A stretch of 64,000 bases of DNA from Uloborus plumipes. Its lineage: Eukaryota; Arthropoda; Arachnida; Araneae; Uloboridae. The translations under genes were made by a program, and so were the position numbers. The notes beneath the pieces were generated by a model that was given only the letters and a program-made list of their open reading frames with translations, made no database searches and was not told the origin of the DNA. Every line of letters starts with the position of its first letter. Position 1 is the first letter of the stretch. This document shows, one piece after another, positions 1-9,554 of the stretch. The stretch is taken from NCBI GenBank assembly GCA_038373865.1, contig JAXGGA010004439.1, positions 24,471 to 88,470 on the forward strand. The letters are read 5' to 3'.

Positions 1-280
1 TATTTCTGTATAGGTTTGGGTCCAGGCTTTTCGAGATATGAGGGCCGAAGAGTCGTGCTAAAATACCCCGCAAAACGCAGACGCTGTGGAGGAATTTTTG
101 CGGTCGTGCAATTATCCGGTTCGACCTATCAGGTACGATGGATTCAGTTTTGTTACTTTTTTTTTTCTTCGGGGAATTGAAAGAATCAGCTGTGAATGAA
201 ACACAAGGCATAATCATAAACTACTGAAAAAATATATATATACTGTGGGTGTTAGCTTTAGCAATATTTTTTCTTTTACT
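1..280. other. no gene recognised
   Basis: A+T-rich sequence without a convincing open frame or terminal repeat. It runs into the duplicated segment that begins near 281. Confidence 0.5.
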
Positions 281-650
281 TGTTTTTCGTTTTGAGAACG
301 AATTTTCAAGACAAATATCTGAAGCATTGCATTCCGTCCCATTTCGTTCCAGCAGCAAGATTTCATTGCCTTTCTTAAAATTAAGCTATCACTGCTTCTT
401 TTAGAAACGAAGCGAGTGTCACATTTGGGATTTGAATGCTTGCTTTTGAAGCTTAACAATTAAATTATTATTTTTTTTTTTTCGTTTTGAAAACTAGTTT
501 TCATGAGAAAAATCTGAAGCATTGTATTCAGTCCCATCGCGTTAAAGAAGCAAGTTTTCATTAATTTCCTTAAAACTAAATTTAAGCACTACTTCTCTTA
601 GAAACGAAGCGAGTATGTCACATTTGGGAACTGAATGCTTACTTTTGAAA
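281..650. repeat. imperfect direct duplication, two units of about 170 bp
   Basis: Two adjacent segments, about 281-450 and 478-650, align along their length. Shared landmarks in the same order are TCGTTTTGA, ATCTGAAGCATTG, a TTTAAG-type stretch, TTAGAAACGAAGCGAGT and CACATTTGGGA. The units differ by many substitutions and small indels, so the duplication is old. Open frames over both strands here follow the repeat and show no protein character. Nothing indicates a mobile-element terminus. Confidence 0.75.
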
Positions 651-860
651 ATGCCAATAGGAAAACTAATGAGGTCTTTCCCATGCCAATTATACCGCAT
701 AAAAAACACGTCATCGTTAATTTACTAGTACAGAAATTTCCCAAATTCTTCTGTTTTAATAAACTTGGTGCACATTTATTTTCATTAAAGAAAACAAATT
801 TTCGGGGCGTTTTGCACACTTATGTTGGGAAACTACTCTATATCTAGTTATCTAATAAAT

Positions 861-1150
861 CTAAACTCCAGATTATCCGCGGAATAGGGTGGCACGGTAA
901 CCCCGAATAAAAGCGAATATAGCGGATAATCCGAATAATAGGTAAAAAACTATACTAGTGTATGCAACAGCTAAACAAAGTCAATAACACAACACATACA
1001 TTTAAATTATAGCTAAAAATGATGACATTAAAACGTAAAAAATACTCTTAAATGATAAACGACCAATAACGCACTCGCATTTTTCTGCATAACCCTAAAA
1101 AAGAGAAAACAAAGTGGGAAAGAACAGCGGATAGTCCAAACCACGGATAA
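861..1150. mobile_element. Tigger/pogo-like element fragment (copy 1)
   Basis: The segment opens with an A-A-A-C-T-C-C terminus followed by ATTATCCGCGGAATAGGGTG and contains repeated GGATAATCC motifs. The reverse complement of the segment at about 23180-23310 matches its first 200 bases, including the landmark ACTAGTGTAT. The 23 kb copy ends in CAGTAAACTCCCG next to TA, which is typical of pogo/Tigger termini. No coding capacity remains. The right boundary is approximate. Confidence 0.6.
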
Positions 1151-1165
1151 TATTATTCTACATTA

Positions 1166-1609
1166 GGGTGGACCGAAAATGACCTTTTTTTTATTTCGAT
1201 GATGGGTATCGCGGAAAAGGTGCTATTGAGGAATTGAAATTTTTTGGTCATTTTCTTGATCTGCCGCAATTGCGTTGAAATTTGGAAAAGAAGTAGTTTT
1301 TTGTGTGGAAAATTATTAAAACATATTTTTTTTCATTTTCGATAACGGGTAGGGCGGAACATGTGCCATTGAGAGCATAGAACTTTCATAAAAATTTTGA
1401 GGTATAATTCTTTCCCTTTCCACAAATGCCTAGAAGATTTGGCAATTTTCTGTTTTTTTCCTACGTTTCAATTTAAATTTGGTCAAAACGTTAAAATGTT
1501 GTTTTCGCCGTACTGATCTAAAATAACTACATTTTCTGTCAAATATAATGCATTTATCATCGAAATAAAAAAAAAAATAATAAAAAAAAAAGTCATTTTC
1601 GGCCCACCC
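1166..1609. mobile_element. TA-flanked inverted-repeat MITE (444 bp)
   Basis: The left end GGGTGGACCGAAAATGAC and the right end GTCATTTTCGGCCCACCC form an inverted repeat of about 18 bp with one mismatch. TA flanks both sides (1164-1165 and 1610-1611), matching the TSD of the Tc1/mariner superfamily. The interior is A+T-rich and non-coding, so this is a non-autonomous element. Superfamily is inferred only from the TA duplication. Confidence 0.75.
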
Positions 1610-2239
1610 TATTGTATATTGGTGAGAAATAAGTTAAAGTAAAAAAAAATATACTCAGAAAGGAGCTATACACTGAAAAGATTACCTATTCACAAACTAG
1701 CAGAAAATTTATCATAATTAATATTAATTTTTAATCACTTAATAATGAGATTAAAAATTCAAGAACGAAAGAAAAGAACTCTGGCAGCAACAAAAAGTGA
1801 TTTGATTCTATCATCCAACGAAATTTCAAGGATTACGAAGCTGCACATGGAGTAAACAAGACATTTGTTTACACAACACCACTTAGTCTAGCGTTTACTA
1901 GCAACCTCTTTATGCTCCCCAAGGTCTACATGTTTCAAAATCAGCGGACTTGGTGCATCATATTGATAAATGCATAGAAGCGAAGATACTAAAGAGTTAC
2001 ATATTGTTTAAAGTGAGTTTATCAAGAATCTGAAGGCTAAGAAAGAAGATGAAAAAGAACGGGGTGTCACTTATCACGAAAGAAAACGGGACAGATGTGA
2101 ATAATTGCTGCAATTGATAATTATTTTTCCATCATTGGGTTAGATAAAATGGAAGTATTTTCCATCGATTAGAAAGCTGGTACTTGGAGCAAAATACATT
2201 TCCTGGAATAAATTTAATATGCATTCATTTGGCCAGATA

Positions 2240-2487
2240 TGTGTCGTCTGGTTGCAAAACCGGCCAACTCCTCAATTTTCGGAGAAAATTTCTGTTTATT
2301 GTACTAAGTCCTTTACTAACATTCCCACCCATTGGCAATGAGAAACCATAACAGAACAGGTCAAACAGTGCGTTTTGGGGGTTAGCGTTTTGGATCCTAT
2401 CTCAAATTCCCAAGGTGTGACAAAAAACAGTCTCTCCTGAAAAAAATTCTGTTATGGAGATGACCGGTTTTGCAACCAGACGACACA
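2240..2487. mobile_element. foldback MITE with TA flanks (248 bp)
   Basis: Left TGTGTCGTCTGGTTGCAAAA is the reverse complement of right TTTTGCAACCAGACGACACA, and the pairing continues through ACCGG. TA dinucleotides flank both ends. The interior has no open frame of note. The terminal repeat is nearly perfect, indicating a relatively recent or well-preserved insertion. Confidence 0.8.
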
Positions 2488-2683
2488 TATACAAGTTATA
2501 CATACAAGGGCGCCAATAGAATGTTATGTGTGGGGGGGGGGGGTGCACATGCCTAAAAACCTCATATTTCTGAAGTTTGCCAAAAGCACTAGAAACCATA
2601 GGTGAGGTATACTGCTCATTTTTTTTTACCTTTTCTTATGAACAATCAGGACACAATCCTACATTAAGTAACCATTCCAATTA

Positions 2684-3931
2684 GGGGAGAGGGGGGCACA
2701 TGTGAACAAATGATATTTTACCCAGTTAACATAAAGAGAAAAATATGAAAAACATTTATGTAGATGGTAACACAAGTACTATATCCTGCCTGAAATTTCA
2801 AAGATCTAAACCATTTTGTTTTTTAGTTATCATAGATCTTATGCTTTGGAAAGTGACAATATACTTTTATGTTCCAGTTCTCGGAGTAAAAACACATCCG
2901 AAACTATTTTTTGGGGGATTTGAACTTCATTCGTCTTAAAGTGGCATTAATAAGGGACGTTTTCGTGCACTATATCTTTTTTTTAATTGAAAAAAATATA
3001 GTTTTTACCAAATTAGGCCTAAGTTGAGATAAGGGGCACATGTGAATAGTCCTATGTGCCCCATAATGGTATTTAGTTATTTCAATTTCAAAAATTGTTG
3101 GTTTTTTTATATATTGAATAGTCTAATGAAGAAATATTGAATCATTAAAAGTTTCCGTACTCAATGTTTAAGTAAAATCAATGTTAAGTAAGAGTTGCAA
3201 AGAAAAGAAAGTTAAACTTGTAAAGCTGTTTGAAAAAGGAACAGTTAAAAGTTGTAGTAAGTGACGCTGAGTCCGACATTAGTTCTGAAGACCGCAACTA
3301 TTAAGTAATTTGTGCTGAAGTTAACCTTGCACCAGAAAATTTAGCTGTGATTACCTTTGTCCTCGTAGAATTCACTATCAAAAAGACAAAAATTCACTAT
3401 GAATGAAACTTTTATGTTTCCAAAAACAGATGATACATTGATGGTAAACACTCTGATGATATTCTGCTAAAATTACCACCACCTACAATTTTAGGTGGCA
3501 CACGTCGAGCTGCACCTTTTGTTTCATTTTCTGTAAAACTTGAAGGCTACAACGTTTGTTGAATTGAGTCAATTAATCATGATGAATAAATACCTTGATA
3601 TTTGTTAATGTGTTTGTTAATGTTTTATAAGCAGTATACTTAAAAATATGCGTAGGTGTATTTTATTTCTATTTATGTATCCGCGTTTACTTGTGCCCAG
3701 GGGTGGGTGGGGTACAACTGCCCTCCTACTGGGGCAGATATGAACAAAATTTTACAAATTTTAGACTAATTTTTTTGGCAGGAATTCACTGTTGAAGAAG
3801 TAAGGTAACTGCATGGAAATATTAGTTAATGTTTGATTTATCATGTATAGCACTAGTTTCTTTTATATCTCAAATTAATAATGAGAAATATACAAAACGT
3901 CATTTTTGTTTACATGTGCCCCCCTCTCCCC
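2684..3931 (+). mobile_element. pogo-type DNA transposon with TA TSD (1248 bp), decayed
   Basis: The termini GGGGAGAGGGGGGCACATGT and its reverse complement at 3912-3931 form a long inverted repeat, extending to about 27 bp (GTGAACAAA/TTTGTTTAC). TA lies directly outside each end (2682-2683, 3932-3933). Internal partial copies of the terminal motif occur near 3035-3065 (GGGGCACATGTGAATAG, then ATGTGCCCC). A broken coding remnant inside resembles the C-terminus of pogo-like transposases, agreeing with the TA duplication. A full-length element would also encode a DDE catalytic region, which is not visible here. Confidence 0.85.
3264..3562 (+). pseudogene. transposase C-terminal remnant (pogo-like)
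   Basis: Reading fragments in different frames give an acidic stretch (DAESDISSED, about 3264-3293). They continue with FVLVEFTIKKTKIHY (within 3311-3410) and then, after a frame shift, KLPPPTILGGTRRAAPFVSF (within 3451-3562). The combination of an acidic segment, a VLVEF..KKT.HY-type motif and a LP.P...GGT.R ending is seen in the C-termini of pogo/Tigger-like transposases. Stops and at least one frameshift separate the pieces, so no functional protein is made. Identification rests on motif memory, not on a search. Confidence 0.55.
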
Positions 3932-4329
3932 TACCTCATTTTAAACTTGATAAGTTTAGAAATAGGAAAAGTTAATTTGAAAGAAATAAATGCAGTTCGA
4001 CGAATGGGTAGGCAGATATTTCGAGTAAAATGTCACTCCTAATATACCAGATCCATAAAAAGTAAATGCTTCATACCCTGAACAGTAGATATTACGATTC
4101 TCATCGGGAATTCTGATAAGATTAAAAGTAACTCCGTTTCCATTTTAGAGATCATCCCATGTGACTGACAAAAATTGTATTTCCAGCTACAAAGCGAAAA
4201 TGAGTTATTTATGAAGCATTTTGCTCAGCTCACCACAATGAAAACTTTAGTTTTTAAAAAGTATTTATAGAACTGATGATAGAAAGGAGTTACGGAAATA
4301 TAAATTTCTATCCATCCTTGAAAACAGAG

Positions 4330-4625
4330 TTTAGCCCTCGGGAATCATTCCACTAAAAAAGGGGGTGATGGGTTGTGAGTGGGAACATTCCGAAGTTTTC
4401 AATTTAAAACTTGCATTTGCCATCCTTTTGACACATTCAACTAAACTATGTATTTGAAATTAGCATCGTTCTACGTTGTTTGTAGACGTGTCAAAATGTT
4501 GTTTATTATTCTTCCCCACATTGTTATCTTACCTATCACCCCTATTTTAGTAAGATCAGAGAAGACCTGACGCATGCGTAAATACGCGGAAGGTTTTACC
4601 AAAGAAAATCAGACAGTAACGAATT
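4330..4625. repeat. dispersed repeat family, copy 1 of 3
   Basis: This about 290 bp block is closely matched at 22745-23030. Shared landmarks are CCGAAGTTTTCAATTTAAAA, ACTAAACTATGTATTTGAAA, TTAGCATCGTT, CACCCCTATTTTAGTAAGAT and AGAAGACCTGACGCATGCGT. A third, more diverged copy lies at 11830-12150. No terminal inverted repeats or TSD were found, so its class is unknown. Confidence 0.8.
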
Positions 4626-4961
4626 ATTTAAGAAAATGAAAGTTGTCATGCTTTCGTATGTCGTATTTCCGTGAAACATACACATCAAAAAGCAATAAAA
4701 TATTCGGAACGGAATCCTTAGTACCGAAACATTTGTTAAGAAAAGTAATCACACTTTTATCCCACGATGCATGAATCATTTTGTTCAAGAGAAAAAACAC
4801 AAAGAAGGAGAAATTGGCCTGACATTCGCTACTATTTCGTTCCTTTGATGGCCTTATTTCCACCTGGCTAATATCAGCCTTTTGTATTAGACCTATTCAA
4901 GCTAACGCAGGCAATATGTCACGCACTAAGAGAAAATTAGCTCTGTTTCTATTCTATCGAG

Positions 4962-5563
4962 CAGGGCTGCCTACAGGGGTGGATTATGACGCAAGTTAGG
5001 CCATCAAAATAGGGGGGCAGGACCGTCATTTAGGGGGCGGGGGGGCAATTGCCCCCCTCCTGGCTTTGAGAAATCAATGCATTTACCTATAAGTGGGCGT
5101 GGTTTTTGATGTTTTCCGGTGAAATTGCATTGTGTTTGGACCCTTTGCCCCCCCCCCTGGAAAAACTTGAAATGACGTCCCTGGGGGGAGGGGTGATTTT
5201 TCTAACCAATTTATTTATTTATTTAAATTATTTTATATTAATTTTTGTTAATTTAAATTATTCACGATTTTTTTTAATAAAAATTATTCATTTATTTTTT
5301 TCCTTTAAATTATTTCTTTATTATTTATTTATTTATGAGTGCGTGTGTGTGTGCTTGGAATGTCTTGGAGGGGAAAAAAGTGATTCTATTTTGGGCATAA
5401 CTCGAACTTTTAAAAAATTAATAATATGTAAAAAACAAATAATATTTTAAAAAATAAATAAAATAAAAAAGGGGAGTAAAAATAAAAATCATAAGAGGGT
5501 TGTGAAAAATTTGGGGAGGGGGGATTTGTGCCACTAAGCTCGGTGGGGGGGGGGACACCCCTG
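4962..5563. mobile_element. hAT-type element with 8 bp TSD (602 bp)
   Basis: The direct repeat CTATCGAG occurs at 4954-4961 and again at 5564-5571. Between them the element starts CAGGGCTGCC and ends ACACCCCTG, so short CAGGG/CCCTG termini are present. An 8 bp TSD and CAGGG-type ends are hallmarks of the hAT superfamily. The interior is a TTTA-rich low-complexity tract (5206-5335) plus a nested MITE at 5018-5183. No transposase remains. Confidence 0.75.
5018..5183. mobile_element. 160 bp hAT MITE family, copy 1, nested
   Basis: The ends CAGGACCGTCATTT and AAATGACGTCCCTG are inverted repeats. Homologous copies occur at 12250-12410 (with perfect TSD), about 45384-45526, and split at 8936-9290. 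Shared internal landmarks are TAAGTGGGCGTG and a CCTTTGCCCCCCC run. This copy sits inside the hAT element at 4962-5563. Its own TSD is blurred by flanking G runs. Confidence 0.75.
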
Positions 5564-5584
5564 CTATCGAGACTGCGGTATCGG

Positions 5585-5905
5585 AGTGATTTTGGGGAAA
5601 ATAAGTCTGAGTCGGAGGTTCTAAACACTTTTAAAAAAGTGTAACTTTTCTCCGCAAAAGCGGTGGAAGCATTCGTACCCAAAGCTGCCTCCAATGCAAT
5701 TGAGTAACTTGATTGATAAAACTGGTGCAACGTTGCGCATCGTTCACAACGTTACACCAGGTTTTATCAGTTAAGTTAATCCATTGCATTGGATTCAGCT
5801 TTGGATGCAGAATGCTGCCACCGTTTTTACGGAGTAGGGTTACACAATTTTTTACAGCGAAGTTTTAGAGTAGCAGTCGGAGCAAGTCATTTTTTCCAGG
5901 ACAGT
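5585..5905. repeat. foldback palindrome, about 320 bp
   Basis: The sequence pairs with itself around a centre near 5746. The left arm runs through GTGTAACTTTTCTCCG, GCGGTGGAAGCATTC, CCAATGCAATTGAGT and GATAAAACTGGTG. The right arm is the reversed series ACCAGGTTTTATCAG, CCATTGCATTGGATT, GAATGCTGCCACCG and CGGAGTAGGGTTACAC. Pairing continues more weakly to about 5590 and 5905. It is a probable foldback MITE. TSDs could not be fixed. Confidence 0.7.
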
Positions 5906-6000
5906 AAGGGTACAGTGAGGATGTCCGGTGTTTTCGCAAAAAAAAAAAAAAAAATGAATAAATAGAACGTTCGAAGTGAAAACTGTAACAAAATATTAAG

Positions 6001-6224
6001 AATCAACGTTAAAACGCACAAAATTTGCTAGAATCTGCAGACATTTGTTTCGGAGCTACAAGAAAGCTTCTTTCAATACAACGAAGGTAAAGCTTTAGGA
6101 TGAAAAATCATCCTTTTCTCGGATGATTTTTCATACACTTCATTGCTTTGAAAACGGGGTTCCTTGTAGGGTTGTAACGCGTGTCTGCAGATTCTTGCAA
6201 ATTTGGTGCGTTATAACGTTGATT
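6001..6224. repeat. foldback palindrome, 224 bp
   Basis: AATCAACGTTAAAACGCACA at the left pairs with TGCGTTATAACGTTGATT at the right. The centre is the hairpin ATGAAAAATCATCC / GGATGATTTTTCAT near 6100-6133. Intermediate blocks AATCTGCAGACA and TGTCTGCAGATT also pair. It has the form of a foldback MITE immediately downstream of another one. No coding capacity. Confidence 0.75.
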
Positions 6225-7260
6225 ATATATTTCTATTTTACTTTTTAGCTCAAAGGTATTAATTCAATTCTTAAAGTTTTAATATTTCTTATATGAGATT
6301 CGTATTCAGGTCAATCATAGCCAAGTTATATGATCAGCATTGTAGGTAACATTGAATAATATCAAAGGCACAGCAACGGGGGGGGGGGGGGGGATCTACT
6401 TCCCAGCCCCCGCTTTAGGCATACTCAAATTCTTAGTATGGAACTATACATGGGTTGCTGTGCTAAAGATTCTTTTTCTTTCTTTTCCTCAGGTAAAAAA
6501 ATATTTCTTCGAAAATTGTTTTTGGGGAGGAGCGAAATTTTTTTAACGAGAGAATAAAATGAATTTATATAATAAATGCAAAAAGGAATTATAATTAATA
6601 TTTGTAATGAATTACATAATGAATTTAAACAAGGAAATGAATGTACGAAAATAGTGAAGATATTAATTAAAAATCGGCATTTCCTCATACACTTACAAAA
6701 GTAATATTTTTTATACTGAGAATGCTTGAAATTTTGTACTTATAAAAATAATTCAACAGAAATATTTTTAAAATGTGTCCCCCCCACTCCATTTTCCACG
6801 ACGCTTTTTATCAAAGTTTAAAATACAAAGCATTGAATTAGGCTTGAATACATTTTCGACGAGTATTTCAGATTTTCAACTACTGAAATATGATTATAGA
6901 GGTTTTTTTTTTTTAATAAAATCGATAGACCTTTGTTCTACATAATTACACGTAACAAACAATTACTTAAAATAAATTTTAAAAAATTACACACAAAAAC
7001 ACGTAGCTGAGCCCTCCCAGGAAGGTTCATTAACTTTTCAAAATTGGAACGAATTGATTTGATCTCAAGTGGACTGCAATTAAGCAAAAGGGCGGCTTAA
7101 AGATCAAAATATCATTAACTCAATAGCATTGGTTGGACAAGTGGTATACAAAGAATTATAAAACAATAAATGCTTCATGCTAAAATGAAAATTAAATTAA
7201 AAGTTAATGTAAAAACATCGTGTGAGGGAGGAAAATATTTCATGGAAATCCTGCTTTTCT
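6225..7260. other. A+T-rich spacer, no gene recognised
   Basis: It holds a 16-base G run (6378-6393) and otherwise simple A+T-rich sequence. Open frames near 6352-6688 fall in low-complexity sequence and have no protein-like composition. Confidence 0.5.
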
Positions 7261-7749
7261 GTGCCGGTACTGTACAAAGAATATCGGCAAATTATGGTTA
7301 TTAGTTGACACATTACTCGCCGTTGTGTTCTGAGAGGTATAACTACCCAGAGTAGAACTTCCGGTAAGCTGCAAGTTGTGCGGTAAGTTGGGTCTCGTGT
7401 GTGGGCATTTCTCTAAGAAAAACATCAGGAAGAATTACGCGGGAAGAAAGTTATTATTCATCAGTTTTAGAATTGATAGTTCTGGTGAGCTCTGGAGCCC
7501 AATAATGATGAGATTGTCTAATTACTGCCTAATTTAAAAATAATTTGTTGGAAAAAAAGAAGTGCAAAAGTTAAGTTCCTGCGAGCTCCTATGAAAATTA
7601 GGCCCTATTTTGAGGCGTTAACCCTACACAGCATCGCATTGCTAATTGGATACACGGACTACTTTTTCTAATGACCAGAAAAATGTAGTCATAAGAAAAC
7701 TCAAGCATAAAAAGCAAGTATTAGGTATCTTTAAAGCAAATATAACCAT

Positions 7750-8172
7750 CTACTCCAGCAGCATAATCTCATCAGCCGATGATCGGCCATTCATCGAAAC
7801 CCGATGAAATTATCATCGGCCGATGATCGGATTCGATGAGATCTCATCGGGAATTGCTCCAATAAGTTTCATCGGCCAAACAGAATCCGAGCAGCAAAAT
7901 CCGATGAGTTCTGCTCGAAATACGATGAGATATGGAACAATTTACGAGCAGTGCAGTCCCGTGCCGGTGAATTTAGGATCCATTTTGGATGCTCGGCTTA
8001 TTTTCATCGGGAAAGTTGATCGGAAGGATATCGCTTTCCGATGAAAAGTAGCTCATCGCAAACCGTGCTTGGATACTGATCGGAACGATGTCATCGTGCG
8101 TTACGGGATCAGTTTACGAGGAGTTAGATGATCGGCCGAGCAAAATCCGATGAGTTGATGCTACTTGGGTAT
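7750..8172. mobile_element. CATCGG-box-rich inverted-repeat element
   Basis: The block is denser in G+C than its surroundings and filled with CATCGG/CCGATG motifs in both orientations, including CATCGGCCGATGATCGG near 7814. The left edge (CAGCAGCATAATCTCATC) pairs with the right edge (GATGAGTTGATGCTACTTGG), so it looks like an element with diverged terminal inverted repeats. No TSD was found, so the superfamily is open. A 73-codon frame inside follows the motif repetition and is not treated as a gene. Confidence 0.55.
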
Positions 8173-8378
8173 CCTCAAAATCAAATTTTTAAAAATATTT
8201 TCCCATGTTTTCTTATTACATTGGAAAACAGATGTTTTTTTTTTTTTTTTTTTCAAAGATCAAAAAATCATGCAGTTTAGGGTTGAAAATGTCTCAGCAT
8301 GTGTATAAACACAGTTATGAACCAAAAGATATCCAAGAAGAAACCTCTGGTGGCGCTAATTATTATACCATAATAAAG

Positions 8379-8668
8379 TTATTGTTGTTGTTGTCTTGTG
8401 TCAGTTTGGCTGGCAATTTGGGGTGCGCTGTTTCACTTTTCCAACTGCATCGCCATTTGGCAGCATATGGTCCCACTTCCTCAGTACACACATGCCAGAA
8501 GGACCCGTTTATAGGGTAAGCAACCAGTCGCAGCACAATAACACTTCCATACCAAAAAAAAGGGGGGGGGCAGGAGAGAGACATCCATAGCAGAGTCAAG
8601 ATTTGAGCCCGGGACCTCCCCATCAGATTCATACTTCTCTGATCACTAGGTAAGGTGGCCGGCAGCAT
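8379..8668 (-). mobile_element. tRNA-derived SINE (minus strand), copy 1
   Basis: Read on the minus strand it begins GCTGCCGGCCACCTTA. A B-box-like GGTCCCGGGCTCAAATC follows, then a body with GTTATTGTGCTG and ATAAACGGGTCCTT, and it ends in a (CAA)n tail that appears on the plus strand as TTGTTGTTGTTG near 8385. The same order is found on the plus strand at 38256-38540. The head and CAA tail indicate a Pol III-transcribed retroposon mobilised by a LINE. An A/G-rich tract near 8555-8570 is expanded. TSDs are only approximate (ATAATAAA versus ATATTAAAA). Confidence 0.8.
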
Positions 8669-8935
8669 ATTAAAATGAATCTTGAAAAACGGCCTAGGTT
8701 CAATCTTCGTATAGCACGAAAATGTAAGTTACAAATAAAAAGACAATTTCACAAATAGAACTTTAAAAGAAATAATGCTTGATACATTTGTTTTTAATTA
8801 CAAATATAAGATTGGTAAAAAATTTTAATTTTATTTATGTCAGAAAATGATTCAATAAAACACAAAACTAAGATTTCAAGAAAAAATGGCCTTACGACGT
8901 TTTCCAGAGGGACCTTCGAGTGTTTATTCACTATC

Positions 8936-9290
8936 CAGACTGTCATTTAGGTAGGGGGGTCACAGGGGATCAATTTTCCATCCTGACTTTGGGAAATTTG
9001 TGTATTTACATTGATGTAAGTGGGCGTGGTTTTGCTGTTTTTCGGTACTACAGTCGACAGTCTCGATAACTCGAAGTTCCAATCGACTGGCTAAAAGCTT
9101 CGAGTTCTTGGTAGCTCGAGTTATAAGAAGTTCTCGAAGCTCCCTCAAGAATCTGGGGACCAAATGAATACTTCGTGTACAGGAACATTCGAGTTGAAAG
9201 ACTTCGAGTTATCGAAACTCGACTGCATTTACAATGAGTACATACCACCTTTTGCCCCCTCCCCGAGCCGGAATAATTCCAAGTGACTGA
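8936..9290. mobile_element. 160 bp hAT MITE family, copy interrupted by another MITE
   Basis: The left part (CAG..TGTCATTTAGG, CTGACTTTGGGAAAT, TAAGTGGGCGTGGTTTTG) aligns with the copies at 5018 and 12250. The right part (CCTTTTGCCCCCTCCCC) resumes after the insertion at 9052-9231. The right terminus is worn, so no TSD is claimed. Confidence 0.6.
9052..9231. mobile_element. pogo/Tigger-type MITE nested in hAT MITE (about 180 bp)
   Basis: The left end reads CAGTCGACAGTCTCGATAAC and the right end, reversed, reads TGCAGTCGAGTTTCGATAAC. Both continue into TCGAAG. The CAGTCGA start next to TA is typical of pogo/Tigger MITEs. Internal TCGAG-type palindromes repeat several times. It splits the hAT MITE at 8936-9290 and is therefore younger than it. 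Confidence 0.65.
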
Positions 9291-9554
9291 CCTGCTCCCT
9301 CTTTGAAACTTCAGATGCCTATGTGTTTTGCAGAATAAATACATGTGTTCAATTATCGCGACTTTCTGCTGCATGTAAGCATTCGTAAAAACTCTCTCCT
9401 ACAGATTTATAAAAACAATCCTTTTATCTCAAACCATAACTCAACTAAACAAAACCTATCTGAAGCCTCACCCGCCATAAAACGGCTATTCATTTCTATT
9501 CCTTTCGTTAGAGTATATATGAAAAAAAAAAAGAAACGATTTTCAGTTGATTAA

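Noticed and set aside
5106..5730. Overlapping frames of 114 (+) and 106 (-) codons
   Set aside because: They run through a TTTA-rich tract and MITE ends inside a hAT element. Composition is low-complexity.
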